A DNA stretch of 64,000 nucleotides from Zeugodacus cucurbitae (lineage: Eukaryota > Arthropoda > Insecta > Diptera > Tephritidae): NCBI RefSeq assembly GCF_028554725.1, contig NC_071667.1:50647501-50711500 (forward strand), in the 5' to 3' direction. Made by a program: the position numbers and the translations under genes. The notes below the pieces were generated by a model that saw nothing but the letters and a program-made list of their open reading frames with translations, did not search any database and was not told the origin of the DNA. Shown one piece after another: positions 47,421 to 59,343 of the stretch (position 1 is its first letter; each line of letters starts with the position of its first letter).

Positions 47421-47879
47421 TTACTCAAGACTTTTGCAGTCGCTCGAGGAATCCGTTGGATCTTCATCGGCTTCACCCATTTCGTTATCAGAAGTTACAT
47501 GGTCGATAACGCTGGCATCTGATTTGTATGTCTTCACTTAAACCTGATTGAAGCTTCTTTTTTTTCAACGGCTCAATTGAATTACTTGTTAAAAGCAGCA
47601 TCGGTGCCCTTTTCGTCTCCACGACCGGTTCTACAACTACTTCTTCAAATGATTTGACGTATTTCCAACCATCTGATTGTAAATTTGGGTTGGAGGCGCT
47701 GCGATAGTGTAGCCGGGATCCAGACTCTTGTCCTTGGCCTAGATGGATCCTTCTGTCAACCGCTATTAATTTGTGATATACGGGATATACTTCTCCCACT
47801 TCAGCTATAGTGTAGCTATAGCTATAGTGCTACTATTTTCATCTTGCCCTTGATCAACGAACACCCAACGATGGGCCAT
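47421..47879 (-). pseudogene. Broken reading frame of unknown function (copy 2)
   Basis: Counterpart of 44070-44528 with the same breaks in the same places, so the damage preceded the duplication, or both copies are one locus assembled twice. Confidence 0.45.
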
Positions 47880-49141
47880 ACCTTAGCTAGAAACTTCCCA
47901 ACTGTGACAAGACCTAACCATTTTCAGTTAATCCATGGCACAGTCGCAATAACCACCCAGCTCCGTCGGGGAGAGTTAAACGGGGTATATTTTTGGCGAC
48001 CATATTGCATTTCATAATCTCATCATGTTTGATTTAAAATTTTCTATCAGGTTGCAACTTCTTATTCTTCTTTGAGAAGTCTCCTTTGCGAAAAAAATTA
48101 TGGACATTTCTCGGTATGATATTTTTTATATTTTTTATAATTAAAAAAATACGGTATTGGTACAATATATGTGTATGTTTAAAATATTTTATTATTAGAA
48201 ATCTATGATTATATTTATAAAATTAAAACATTCATCGAATCCTTTGTACACAACGTCATTTTCAAGTTTCAATGCACTTGAACCCAATTACAACCGTATT
48301 TACATACTCTCTGCACTCTCAGCTATTGCAGATAATATAAACACTGCACGTGCGCTGACTAATCTACATAGATAATGGCAGTTCCTTACTCTTCACATTG
48401 ACTCTTCATATACATATGTATGCGGTACTCCTATGCAGACCAACTTCCATGCAGATATTTCGCTTTCAACGGCGTCTATACAATTCCCCCACATTACCAC
48501 TTACTAACGAAGATTTGCAAACAAAGGCTATAAAGGAGAGCCCCATGTAAGTGTGTAACAGTAACAGTACTTTTGGCTAATACATGTATGCACGTATGTG
48601 CACGTAGATTGGGTGGTATTTATGTGGTGTGCGGTGTGTGGTTGTGGTTGCTGTGCGCCTCTGCATATTCAAAGGGAAGTTACATTTTCATGAATCGCTG
48701 CGCGCGCCTTTCTGGCGACGAAGTTAAAGTAAATCGGCGACGCGCCACGCACAGCTCCACACGTACGTCTATTTATAGCAGAGACTATGCACACGCGTGT
48801 ACATATGTAAATTACAATTTGAAACGCATTATTCGCGGATCGAACAAAAGCAAACTTGGCGAGCGAAACTAGAAAATTCATACCTATGCGCACACATTTG
48901 TATATATTGGCATATAGCATATATCTGCATATATATACATCACAGTGAATATTATAAGGGCATTGCGTGCAATACGGAAATTCAATAAAGAAGCAATTAA
49001 ATAAGGCTGATATCGTTCAATCGCATACTACATTTGATGATAATATTAAAATTGATTTCATATTTATACAGTGGATAATATTACCGTTTTATTTATTTAA
49101 TTTTTTTTAGTAGATTGTCACCTGTTGCAATAGTTCCAAGA

Positions 49142-50081
49142 TAAGTAAGGAAGGGCTAACTTCGGGTGTAACCGAACATTTTACACAATGCGACCCATAT
49201 ATTCGGCACAAAGTCCACGAGAAAAACAATAATCACTATATATAATATATGGGGGCTGAGATAATTCCTAGTTGTTACTCATTTTCGCCTCCAAGGTATA
49301 CTATATACAAGATTACACGTTCACTTAATTTTAGATTAGACTAGATATTTCACATATTAACCGATTTATAACAACCGATTTATAACCGACACACACTATT
49401 AGAAACAAAATATTATCTCTGAATCAAATTCAAATTTCTGAGAGATTTAACGATATTTTCGGTGAAAAATTACAACTAGGCACTGAGTTCTTCATGTTCT
49501 ACTATATCCCGGGTCTTGAAAAGAACGTATCAGATGGAATTCAAAATTTTTGTATAAGAAAAGTAGGCGTGGCTGCGAACCGATTTCTCCCATTTTCAAA
49601 CTATAGCATTGGGATGCCAAGGAAATGTTACGAAGTGAATTCCCTTGAAATTGTTCGAGTAATCTCTATGATATGTTTTTTGATCCATATGTGGGCCACG
49701 CCCATTTAAAATTTTGTGTAAAAATTTGAGTGCAGCTCTTCTGTACCATCTTTCAAATGAAGGTCTCTGGTGCTTTTCCTAACTGAATAACTGAGTAGTT
49801 ATGTTGCACCTTTGTATGGGAGATAGGGGTTGAGGAAATCGGATTATTCCTCCATTTTCAGACAGTATAAGGAAATGACTTTAGAGAGTTTGGTTGATAT
49901 AGTTTTAGTAGTTGAAGAGATATGTACAAGAATTTATTAGGCTGGGCCACGCCCACTTTCTCAAAAAAAAATAATAATATGACCCTTCCTAGTGCGATAC
50001 TTTTTACCACATTAGGTGTTACAAACAACCGTTATATGAACAAAACCATTATACTATCTTTGCATGTTGCGAGAGTATAAA
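49142..50081 (+). repeat. CAAGTAAGG...GTATAAA family member (0.94 kb)
   Basis: Starts AAGTAAGGAAGGGCTAACTT, continues CGGGTGTAACCGAACATTTT, and ends GTTGCGAGAGTATAAA. It is shorter than the 1.2-kb members: the tetranucleotide GGAC array before the 3' end is missing. Its first 29 bases are included in the tandem duplication. The 71-codon frame at 49494 is a chance frame in it. Confidence 0.82.
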
Positions 50082-52850
50082 AATGTAAGGAACTTAACTC
50101 AAAGTGGAACAAAGCATACAAGCCCCTATATCATTTATGACAACAAGTGTTTTGAGAGATAACAATGTCATTATGTGTCTCTAAAAGTGCAGTATTATTG
50201 TGTTAAAAAATTACAAAATTTACTAAAATGTTCCCTTTGCATATTGCACGCCTCAATCGCAAAAGCACACAATGATATTACAACCCGACAAGTGAGGACT
50301 TCCCGCCCAACCAGTAATCCGCTTGTTCGCACTGGGACGTCAACAAAATACCATAGTTGATAAAACTTTAATTTTGAACAATTAAAAGTGCAACGCGGCG
50401 ACCCGACAGCAATTTACTTATAACTAACATAATCAACGCGTTCGCTTAGCATGTCATTAATTTGTTGTTATTACGCTTGTTCACAGCCAACAGCGCCGCG
50501 ACAGCACAAATGGTCCTGCCGGCGACGGACGGACGAACTGAGTGGCCCGCAACCACGGCAGTCAAGGCGGTCGGTGTAACAAAGTTTTTCCGCTTCACGC
50601 AGTGTTTCTTGCGAAAGCTGAGAGGGGGGCAGAGGTGGTGGATGAAAAGTTATGAAGTTGGTCGACTGGTCGGCTGGTCTCACCGCTATTAGTAGCTGAA
50701 ACTGTGACTTTACACAAAATGTAAAATTTTCAATCTCACAAAGCGTGGCACGTAGTAGTTGGCTCATTTAGTAGTGCGAGCATTCAATTGCAGTTAGTTA
50801 TGTTTAAAATAAATGAATGAGCTTTAATGAGTACGCACTCATAAATTCGAAAAATTGAGAGAGCCTACTAGCGACTGCTTTCGTTACAGCATCAGGGTTC
50901 AAAGAACTTCTAGACCATTTAGTCGTACCTTTAAGTGCTGACTAGTTTCCAATTTAAAGTCTCTATATGCGACAAGAATTCGTTTTTGGTTTTATTCTTC
51001 TATTGACGTCTAAGCTGTATAGCAGCATTCTCCTAAGGTAATTTAAACTCTGTCAAAAATATACCACATATGAGTTTGTATTACTTCTAGTTTAAGTTGA
51101 CTTCAAATTAAATTCCGTTAGTATCACTTTCCCTACTTCTATTTGCTCTGCTGTAAAAATGCAGATTACATGTATGGATGTACGTTTGGCAGATGGCCAA
51201 TAAACCGAGTTACTGTGTAGCATAGTCACCAACATTGACACTTTAACCAGTTCTGTGCAGCATTTTGCTTCTTGCCCCGAAGTCTTATGTAACTCCTAGC
51301 GGTTTTAGCCACTACTTTCAACAGACTTCTCTCCACTTATTACAACACGCCATCGAACTGCCTTTGGTGGCAAATGGTTGCGGTTGACTTCCGCCCTCCA
51401 CTGTCAAAACAGTCAAGCTGTATTTAGCACGCAATGCGGCGAAAATGTGCCGCTGAAAACGGTGAAAAATCATCCAACAAGTATACATAAATATGCCTTA
51501 GAGAGTCTGCTAGGAGCGCGTGGATTATGAAAATATGTGTACTAACTTTCAATAGATACTCAGAAATGATATTTATACAAAGAGAATAATCTGCAATCTT
51601 TTCGTTTCTGTTATAGGTTAAGGAAGCTATTTTTGTCGATTTTCTTGTCACATCCACCATGACAGCGTGGTAATTACTGTGGATATTTTAGTTCAACGTA
51701 TGCTCTAAAATAAATAGACTATGGATTTAAGAATACCACAAAGAGGAGAGTATTACAAGAACCTCAGCCTGACTTGGAATGATTAGTGAAGATCTCCCTA
51801 CTCAGTACGTGAGTTTTATCAAAAAAGTCTCTAGGAACTCAACCTTGTAGTTTAATTCTAAAGAACTATCCTATCCAGCAAATATTATCGTTACTTGACT
51901 TACTTCCTCTTTTGATGATAAAAATAGTAATTCAGTCACTTCATAATAGTAAACTTCTAAATGCATTTCTTTATTCGAAATGGTCTTTCATCTGCACTCA
52001 TTAGCCAACGTATACCAGAAGTTGTAAAATATTCTACTAAGAACCAATAGACATGTATATTCAAAATTCAGCTTCAACTAGAGCTTAAAAACGTTTTAGA
52101 TGATTTGTAAATGCACCTAAATAGATCTCTTTGCTATCTGTATTTCGAAACTATAAAAGATCTAAGTAAAAATATCAAAAACTTTGATAGATCGTTTTCA
52201 ACGCTCCGCAGTATAGTTCAGGAGTTAAAAGTATATAATTTTATTAGCGTATGTAGTAACGAAAAATATCAAGTGATTTAAGAATCGCGAACTCGTTCTT
52301 TTATAATAAAGACCAAACCTAACATCACTTTGCTATCAAGTATTCAAAATATAATTATTTGAAGCCATATATTATGTTAATAATAATTGGCCTGAACTTG
52401 GGTTTTCTTTAAGGGAATTGGACTTAATTATCATCAATGTATTCCATCCTTATGGCTCAGTTGAATTTTGAATGTTAAGTTCTGCCTACGAAAGTCTATA
52501 AATTGGTTGAGAATTACAAAAATATCGATGAGTGAAATTATAAGATAAAAGATTTAATTACATGTGTTGCACGTTAGAGTCTCGGCACGATTTATGAGAT
52601 CACAATTTCGCAAACTATTAACTGGATCGATTAACAATTTTTTTTAAATTAGCCCCTGCATCACTTAATGTATAATGACAATAAAGCAATAAGAGCCTCA
52701 GAGGCCTTATCGAAAGAAAAATATTGAGCAACTGATCTCAAGCAATAGTATTCAACTAACTTCCAGTCGGGTCGCTTTGTAAAGTATTTGTAAGCTTACA
52801 TATATTTATATTTACCAAGTAGATATATATTGGCAATTGTTTTTGTTGTT
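50082..52850. other. Unassigned DNA
   Basis: A less AT-rich stretch lies at about 50390-50700, with frames of 76 and 98 codons on opposite strands; neither shows a domain, and neither is called. The remainder is AT-rich with nothing recognised. Confidence 0.4.
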
Positions 52851-52918
52851 CGCCATTGTTGTCGGCCATCCGCCGACAGCATTATTTTAGCGGCTCCTTA
52901 GTGTTGCCGACAATGGCG
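52851..52918. other. Nested inverted repeat (possible stem-loop)
   Basis: CGCCATTGTTGTCGGC (52851-52866) pairs with GCCGACAATGGCG (52906-52918) apart from three unpaired bases. TGTCGGC (52860-52866) can instead pair with GCCGACA (52872-52878) in a perfect 7-bp stem with a 5-nt loop. The function is unknown. Confidence 0.6.
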
Positions 52919-53609
52919 GAAATTAAATGTCATCGATATTTACTGGTTGCCAACAGCGCAGCAGGCGCAAAATAGTTTGAATTTAGTCTAACTTTGTGTA
53001 TATATAAGCGCGTATATATTGCGCCGCGTAAACGCACTTCGCTTTTCCAACCTTTTTTCTAATTTTCCAACTTGTTGCTTTTGCGAGTTACAACCAGAAG
53101 TTTAGCGACGGAAAATTTTGTGGTCGGAAACTCTGCGGTTGCAGGTAAAGGAAGTGTGTGGCGGAGGAGTATTGTTTTTGAGATGCTGTTGGCCTTCTCA
53201 AAATGAATTGCAAATTTATTTAAGCTGACAATTTTAGTACATATACAAAGAAGCATAATGCAGATTTTAAGGAACTATCCGTTTTGGAGAACTAATATCT
53301 GACTTCCGAGAAGTAAATCATTTTATGTTCAAAAGGCTCTCTATTTCAACGTCAGTCTGGTCCGAGTTCTTCTTCTACTACGAAACCTAATTCAATGTAT
53401 TTTCGAATTTGAAGAAAGCTGCTTAAAATGTTAAGCCAAATTTTGTAGCAAGTAATTCACTGAATCTACTTCAGATGCTTAGTGTTATGATAGGCCTTAA
53501 TCGCGTACTGCTGAGAGTTTTCAGTTACATTTGGACAGCTATTCGGAATGATACAAACCCAAAAACAATGCCTATGCGTCTACTTCTCTTAGTAAGCCCT
53601 CCCTCGGCT
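52919..53609. other. Unassigned DNA
   Basis: No gene or element is recognised. Confidence 0.4.
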
Positions 53610-54399
53610 TCATCGTTCCATCGTCTGCGCTATTCACCGTTGCCAATGTTCTGAGGACCATAAATCTTGCGCAAAATTTTCCTCCCGAAAACTCCTAGTG
53701 TCGTCTCATCTGATGTTGACATCGTCCATGCTTCTGCACCATAAAGCTGGAAGGGAATGATAAGCGACTTGTAGAGTTTGATTTTGGTTCGTCGAGAGAG
53801 GACTTTACTTTTCAATTGCCTACCCAGTCCAAAGTAGCACCTGTTGGCAAGAGTGATTCTGCTCTGCATTTCGAGGCCGACATTGTTCGTGTTGTTGATG
53901 CTGGTTCCCAGGTATACGAAAATATCTACGACTTCGAAGTTATGACTGTCAACAGTGACGTGGGAGCCAAGACGCGAGTGCGCCGACTGTTTGCTTGATG
54001 ACAGGAGATATTTCGTCTTGTCCGCATTCACCACCAGACCCATACGCTTCGCTTCCTTATCCAGCCTGGAAAAAGCAGAACAAACGGTGCGGTTGTTGCT
54101 TTCGATGATATCAATATCATCGGCGTACGCCAGCAGCTGTACACTCTTATAGAAGATTGTATCTTCTCTGTTTAGCTCTGCGGATCATACTATTTTTTCC
54201 AGCATCAGCTTAAAGAAGTCACACGATAGTGAGTCAACTTGTCTGAAACCTCGTTTGGTATCGAACGGCTCGGAGACGTCCTTCCCAATCATGACGAAGC
54301 TTTTGATGTTGATCAACGTCAACTTACACAGGCGTATTAGTGCAGGGATACCAAATTTAGACATCGCGGAATAATGGCAGCTCTTTTTCGTGCTGTCGC
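53610..54399 (-). pseudogene. RTE-like LINE fragment truncated at both ends
   Basis: This matches the RT segment of the 9.2-kb LINE from VDFK-upstream sequence to the GNGEYRRRW region. Unlike the other copies it lacks the 3' end and repeat tail: homology begins at about 53610. The frame 53630-54043 (137 codons) covers the stretch after YADD. The YADD box lies near 54121 in a broken frame, and 54185-54517 holds QVDSLSC, a mutated QGDSLSC, with flanking DNA at its start. Loss of the 3' end suggests a later deletion. Confidence 0.88.
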
Positions 54400-55123
54400 T
54401 TTCCATACTCTTTACAAAAAGGAACTGGAAGATGTGCATGAGTTGCTGACTAAATCGCCAACATATCTCAAAATAATATACAATGATAGACACGTGGCAT
54501 GTCACCACTAAACTCAATTAATGCAAAAGCTATTAAATTAATTGCAGCGTAGCTTTATAGCTATTTATGAGCTTCGAACATAAAATAAACTAAATAACAG
54601 TGTTTTTTATAGATAATTGAAATTTAAACGTAGTAATTATTTGAAAAATTCAACTTTTTGTCGGAAAAGGCGTTGCCACCGTGTGCAGTAAGTGCGTCGA
54701 GGCACGCAAAATATTAAGTAGCCTAACTGCATTTTGAGGTAATTAAAAATACAACAATTAAAATGTACCGTCACACGATTTAGGATTTTGCGTAAACTTA
54801 CATGCGCCTATGGTTTGTTGGGGAAGTAATCGGAGACTTGTTTTGCAGCTTATGAAAAATTGTGACTAACATTTACATTTAGTACACATTCAAAACTGTG
54901 TGTGCAACAGAATTTAAAGAGTTTAATAACAAAGATTTTAAATTTTTGTGAACTTCTATTCAGTTTTTGTCCCCAAAAAACTGTATTGTACTTGATACCA
55001 AGTTTTTTTCGACGTACTTTACCGAAATTTTAGAATCGGTTTATTGTTCGGTTTCCATCCCCGCGATATTTGAGATCGGAGACTTTTTAACCGCCGTGCT
55101 AGATCACTAACAAGAACTTAAAA
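54400..55123. other. Unassigned AT-rich DNA
   Basis: No gene or element is recognised. Confidence 0.4.
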
Positions 55124-55330
55124 CAAGTATGGAACATTACTCTCGCAATTTATTTATTTAATTTCATTAACATAACACACAATTTGACCCACGTATTCGT
55201 CATATACATATATATATGGTATAAAGTCCATTGAAAGTTGAAAACCTTAATATTAGGTACATGAGAGCTAGGGGAAGTGATGACCCGATTTCACTCAATT
55301 TTGGCACGGAGACATATTATTAGAAGAAAA
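55124..55330 (+). repeat. Left part of an older CAAGTAAGG-family copy, split by a younger one
   Basis: Starts CAAGTATGGAACATTACTCT and runs in family order to TATTATTAGAAGAAAA. The sequence at 57207 (TATTCCTTCTGAATTTC) continues exactly where this stops. Compare 17720-17735, where AGAAGAAAAATATTTCC is uninterrupted. The two parts are one older copy. Confidence 0.82.
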
Positions 55331-57206
55331 CAAGTAAGGAAGGGCTAAGTTCGGGTGTAACCGAACATTTTATACTCTCGCAATTTAATGATGTAATTTT
55401 ATAAAGATAACACAAGTCGACCCATATATTTGGTATAAAGTTCAATAGAATAACGAAAATCATCATAAATAGTATATGGGGACTGAGGTAATTCCTAAAC
55501 CGATTTCACTCGTTTTCACCACCAAGATACAATGTATCGAAGACTATACGCTCACTTAATTTAATATGACTTATAATTAGGTATATGGGATCTGAGGGAA
55601 GTTATGACCCGATTTTTACCATTTCAGGTACAGAGAGAAACTGTTATAAGAAAAAAATTCAGAGGGAATGAATTACATTAAAATATCTGAGGGATTTACC
55701 TATATTTTCGGTGAAAAATTAACCTTAGGCACTGAGTTCTTCATGTTTGATATCAGGGGCCTTGAAAAGTCATGGTCCGATTTTGACAATTTTTCCACAA
55801 GTGATGTCACAGCTCAAATACAGTATTTGTGTAAAGTTTTATTCTGCTGGCTTCATTGGTTCCTTATGAATACATTATAAAGTGAACGAATCAGATGGAA
55901 TTCAAAATTGAGTTATAAGGGAAGTAGACGTAGTTGTGGACCGATTTCGCCCATATTCCACCCGCGTCATCATCCATTTCCATTTTGTAAAAAAATCTCA
56001 GTGCAGCTTCCTTCTGCCATTTCTCATGTAAAATTTGGTGTTTCTGACGTTTTTCGTTAGTGAGTTAACCCACTTTTAGTAATTTTCAACCTAACCTTTG
56101 TATGGAAGGTGGGCGTGGTTATTATCCGATTTCTTTCATTTTTGGACTGTATAAGGAAATGGCTAAAAGAAACGACTGCAGAAAGTTTGGTTTATATCGC
56201 TTTATTGGTTTGCGAGTTATATACAAAAAACCTATTTGGGGGCGGGGTCACGCCCACTTTTCCAAAAAAGTTACATCCAAATGTGCCCCTCCCTAATGGG
56301 ATCCTGTGTTCCAAATTTCATTTTCATAACTTTATTTATGGCTTAGTTATGACACTGTATAGGTTTTCGGTTTCCACCATTTTGTGGGCGTGGCAGTGGA
56401 CCGCAACCTCCTCAGGGTGCCAAGGAACATGTGTTCCAAGTTTCATTAAGATATCTTAATTTTTACTCAAGTTTTTTTTTTTTTTTTCAATATTTCTTTA
56501 TTTATTGAATCTGCTTTGTTTAAAGCCTAACAATAAGTATTAAAATCTTAAATCTATTTACAACTAAGTAAGCTCAAGAATGTGTTTGAGCTTTTTGGCA
56601 GAACGTTGCTCTTTAGTAGGCAGGTAGATCTCTTCTTTTTAAACGAGTTTGATTGGAATGTACCAAGGCGTTTGCCAATGGGTTTGGATGTTCACGAAGT
56701 TTAGAAATATATTTCTTTCTGCTGTCCTCTATTTCCTTCTTTACCATAGGAATATCAAGATCCTTATGGATATTTTCATTACACATGTACCATGGTGAAC
56801 CCGTTATTGTTCTAAGCATTTTAGATTGGAATCTCTGAATTATATCAATGTTGGTTGCACAGGTCGTACCCCACAGTTGAATACCATACATCCAAATTGG
56901 TTTTATGATTGCATTGTATAACAGGACTTTGTTGTCTAGGCTAAGTTTAGAATTTTTGTTTAGAAGCCAATTTAAATTTGCTGCTCTTAACTTCATGCAA
57001 GTTACTTTACTCGCTATATGTTTCCGCCACGTAAGCCTTCGATCCAGGTGACTCAAGTTATCGACGGACAGACATCCGGATTTAAAATCCACTCGTCATC
57101 CTGATCATTTATGTATATATAACCCCATATCTAACTCTTATATTTCTTGGTGACACAAACAACCGTTATGTGAACAAATCTGTGCAACAGGTTGCGAGAG
57201 TATAAA
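55331..57206 (+). repeat. CAAGTAAGG-family member, itself split by a jockey LINE
   Basis: Starts CAAGTAAGGAAGGGCTAAGT and ends GGTTGCGAGAGTATAAA. Without the LINE (56474-57050 plus one 9-bp duplicate) it is about 1.29 kb. It lies inside the older copy 55124-55330/57207-57723. Frames such as 55668-55880 and 56109-56459 are chance frames in it. Confidence 0.85.
56474..57050 (-). pseudogene. 5'-truncated jockey-clade LINE fragment
   Basis: On the minus strand the C-terminal part of a jockey-type reverse transcriptase reads HLDRRLTWRKHIASK, NKVLLYNAIIKPIWMYGIQL and RFQSKMLRTITGSPWY, ending with PAY and a stop at 56613. A short 3' UTR and a poly(A) tail follow, seen as a T run up to 56487. The 9-bp sequence ACTCAAGTT flanks it at 56465-56473 and 57051-57059 as a target-site duplication. 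In other family members this sequence occurs once. The first residues of the 159-codon frame come from the host repeat. It is 5'-truncated and non-functional. Confidence 0.9.
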
Positions 57207-57723
57207 TATTCCTTCTGAATTTCTTCAAAATATCTGAGCGACCTACCTAAATTTTCGGTCGACTCCTGAAAGTTTCGTTGATGTAGCTTTAATAGCTTAC
57301 GAGATATGTACAAAAAATTTAGTAGGGGGCGGGGTCACACCCATCTTCCCAAACAAAAAATTACATGCAAATATGCCCCTTCCAGGTACGATCCTTTATG
57401 CCAAATTTCACTTTCATAGCTTAATTGATGACTTAGTTATAGCTCTTTATAGGTTTTGGAGTGTCACCATTTTGTGGGCGTGGCAGTGGTCCTTCTTAAC
57501 CTTCTTATGGTGTCAAGAAATACGTGTACCAAGTTTCATCAAGATATCTAAATGTTTACTCAAGTTACAGCTTGCACAAACGGACGGACAGGCAGACATC
57601 CTGGTTCTCGTCACCCTGATCACTTTGGTATATACAACCCTATAGTTTTAAGACTTACAAACAACCGTTATGTGAACAAAACTATGATACCCTCTCTTAG
57701 CAACTTTATTGATAGAGTATAAC
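57207..57723 (+). repeat. Right part of the older split CAAGTAAGG-family copy
   Basis: Begins where 55124-55330 stops. It has the blocks AATATCTGAGCGACCTACC, GGGGGCGGGGTCACACCC, TGTGGGCGTGGCAGTGG and CGGACGGACAGGCAGAC, and ends with an eroded GATAGAGTATAA. An internal deletion has shortened it. Confidence 0.8.
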
Positions 57724-58117
57724 AATAAATATAACTGAAAACGTGAAATTGTGGTTAAAGACATTTTTTGTAATTTGTGGAAATTATAAAAAAAGTATCA
57801 GTTGTTAGTTGACACGTATTAATTCCCCTTATTTATTACTGAAAGTTCAAAAACTGGCTGTTTTAACAGACAATTATATCGCTAAATGAAGTTTGAATAG
57901 GTTATTTTTTCTATTAAACATTCGGTGTCTAATAATTTTTAACCAAGACTTAATATATACCTATTTCTACCATAGCGGGTCAATTGACCCGACTGTATGT
58001 TTCATGCTTGAATGTATGAAATATGGATGTTAGAAAGGAAATAAAAACATAAATTAAATTTATTATAATTAAACAAAATAGTATGTTGAGCATTTCTATT
58101 ACAAAAGCAAAAAATAA

Positions 58118-59333
58118 CAAGTAAGGAAGGGCTAAGTTCGGGTGCAACCGAACATTTTATACTCTCGCAATTTATATATTTAACTTTATTTATATTATAT
58201 AATACACAATTTGACCCACATATTTGTCATATATATTGTATAAAGTCCATTGAAAGTTGGAAACCATAATATTAGGTTAGAAGCACCGAGGTCCTCGTGT
58301 TCGATATATGGGGCCTTAAAAACCTATGGTCCGATTTCGGCGATTTTTAGAATGGGGCTGCCACACTATAAACGTAGTATTTGTGCAAAGTTCTGCACCG
58401 ATATCTTCACTAGTACTTACTTTATATATTGTAAAGTAAACGATTCAGATTGTCTTCAAAGTTCTGTTATATAGAAAGTAGGCGTGGTTGTGAATCGATT
58501 TGGCCTATTTTCACAACATATCATTGGGATGCAAGGAAACTATTACAAACCAAGTTTCATTGAAATCGGTGGAGTAGTTCCTGAGATATGGTTTTTGACC
58601 CATAAGTGGGCGACGCCACGCCCATTTTCCATTTTGTAAAAAAATCTGAGTGCAGCTTTCATCTGCCAATTCTTATGTGGAATTTAGTGTTTCCGACGTT
58701 TTTCGTTAGTGAGTTAACCCACTTTTAGTAATTTTCAACCTAACTTTTATATGGGAGGTGGGCGTGGTTATGATCTGATTTCTTTCATTTTTGGACTGCA
58801 TTAGGAAGTAGCTAAAAAAAAGGACTTCAGAAAGTTTGGTTTATATAGCTCTATTGGTTTGCGAGATATATACAAAAAACTTAGTAGGGGCGGGGCCACG
58901 CCTACTTCCCCAAAAAAAATTACATCCAAATATGCCCCTTCATAGTGCGATCCTTCTTACCAAATTTAATTTCCATAGCTTTATTTATGGCTTAGTTATG
59001 GCACTTTATGTGTTTTCGGTTTTCGCCATTTTGTGAGCGTGGTAGTGGTCCGATTTTGCTCATTTTCGAAAGCAACCTTCCTATGGTGCCAAGAAATAAG
59101 TGTGCCAAGTTTCATTAAGATATCTTAATTTTTACTCAAGTTACAGCTTGCACAGACGGACGGACGGACGGACGGACAGACAGACATTCGGATTTGAACT
59201 CCACTCTTCACCCAGATCACTTTGGTATATATAACCCTATATCTAACTCGTTTAGTTTTGGGTGTTACAAACAACCGTTATGTGAACAAAACTATAATAC
59301 TCTCTTTAGCAACATTTGTTGCGAGGGTATAAA
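58118..59333 (+). repeat. Full-length CAAGTAAGG-family member (1.2 kb) inside piggyBac
   Basis: Starts CAAGTAAGGAAGGGCTAAGT and ends TTGTTGCGAGGGTATAAA. It has a clear tetranucleotide array of CGGA units followed by CAGA units at 59155-59187. It lies between the stop codon and the left end of the piggyBac remnant. Frames inside it are chance. Confidence 0.85.
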
Positions 59334-59343
59334 CATTTTTAAT

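Larger units (their letters stand above)
45820..49170 (+). repeat. Direct tandem duplication, copy 2 (3,351 bp)
   Basis: Second copy of 42469-45819, following it with no spacer. On the right the sequence runs on into the rest of the CAAGTAAGG-family member at 49142-50081, which shows that copy 2 keeps the original right-hand context. Copy 1 keeps the original left-hand context. That is the expected arrangement for a simple tandem duplication. It is also what an assembler makes when two haplotypes are joined end to end. Confidence 0.95.

Noticed and set aside
50462..50767. Opposed frames in a less AT-rich stretch as a possible gene
   Set aside because: The two strands are equally open and neither shows family features or splice signals.
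59155..59187. CGGA/CAGA tandem array as a CRISPR-like or satellite array
   Set aside because: It is a short tetranucleotide tract that is part of the CAAGTAAGG repeat family; no spacer-repeat pattern exists in the window.
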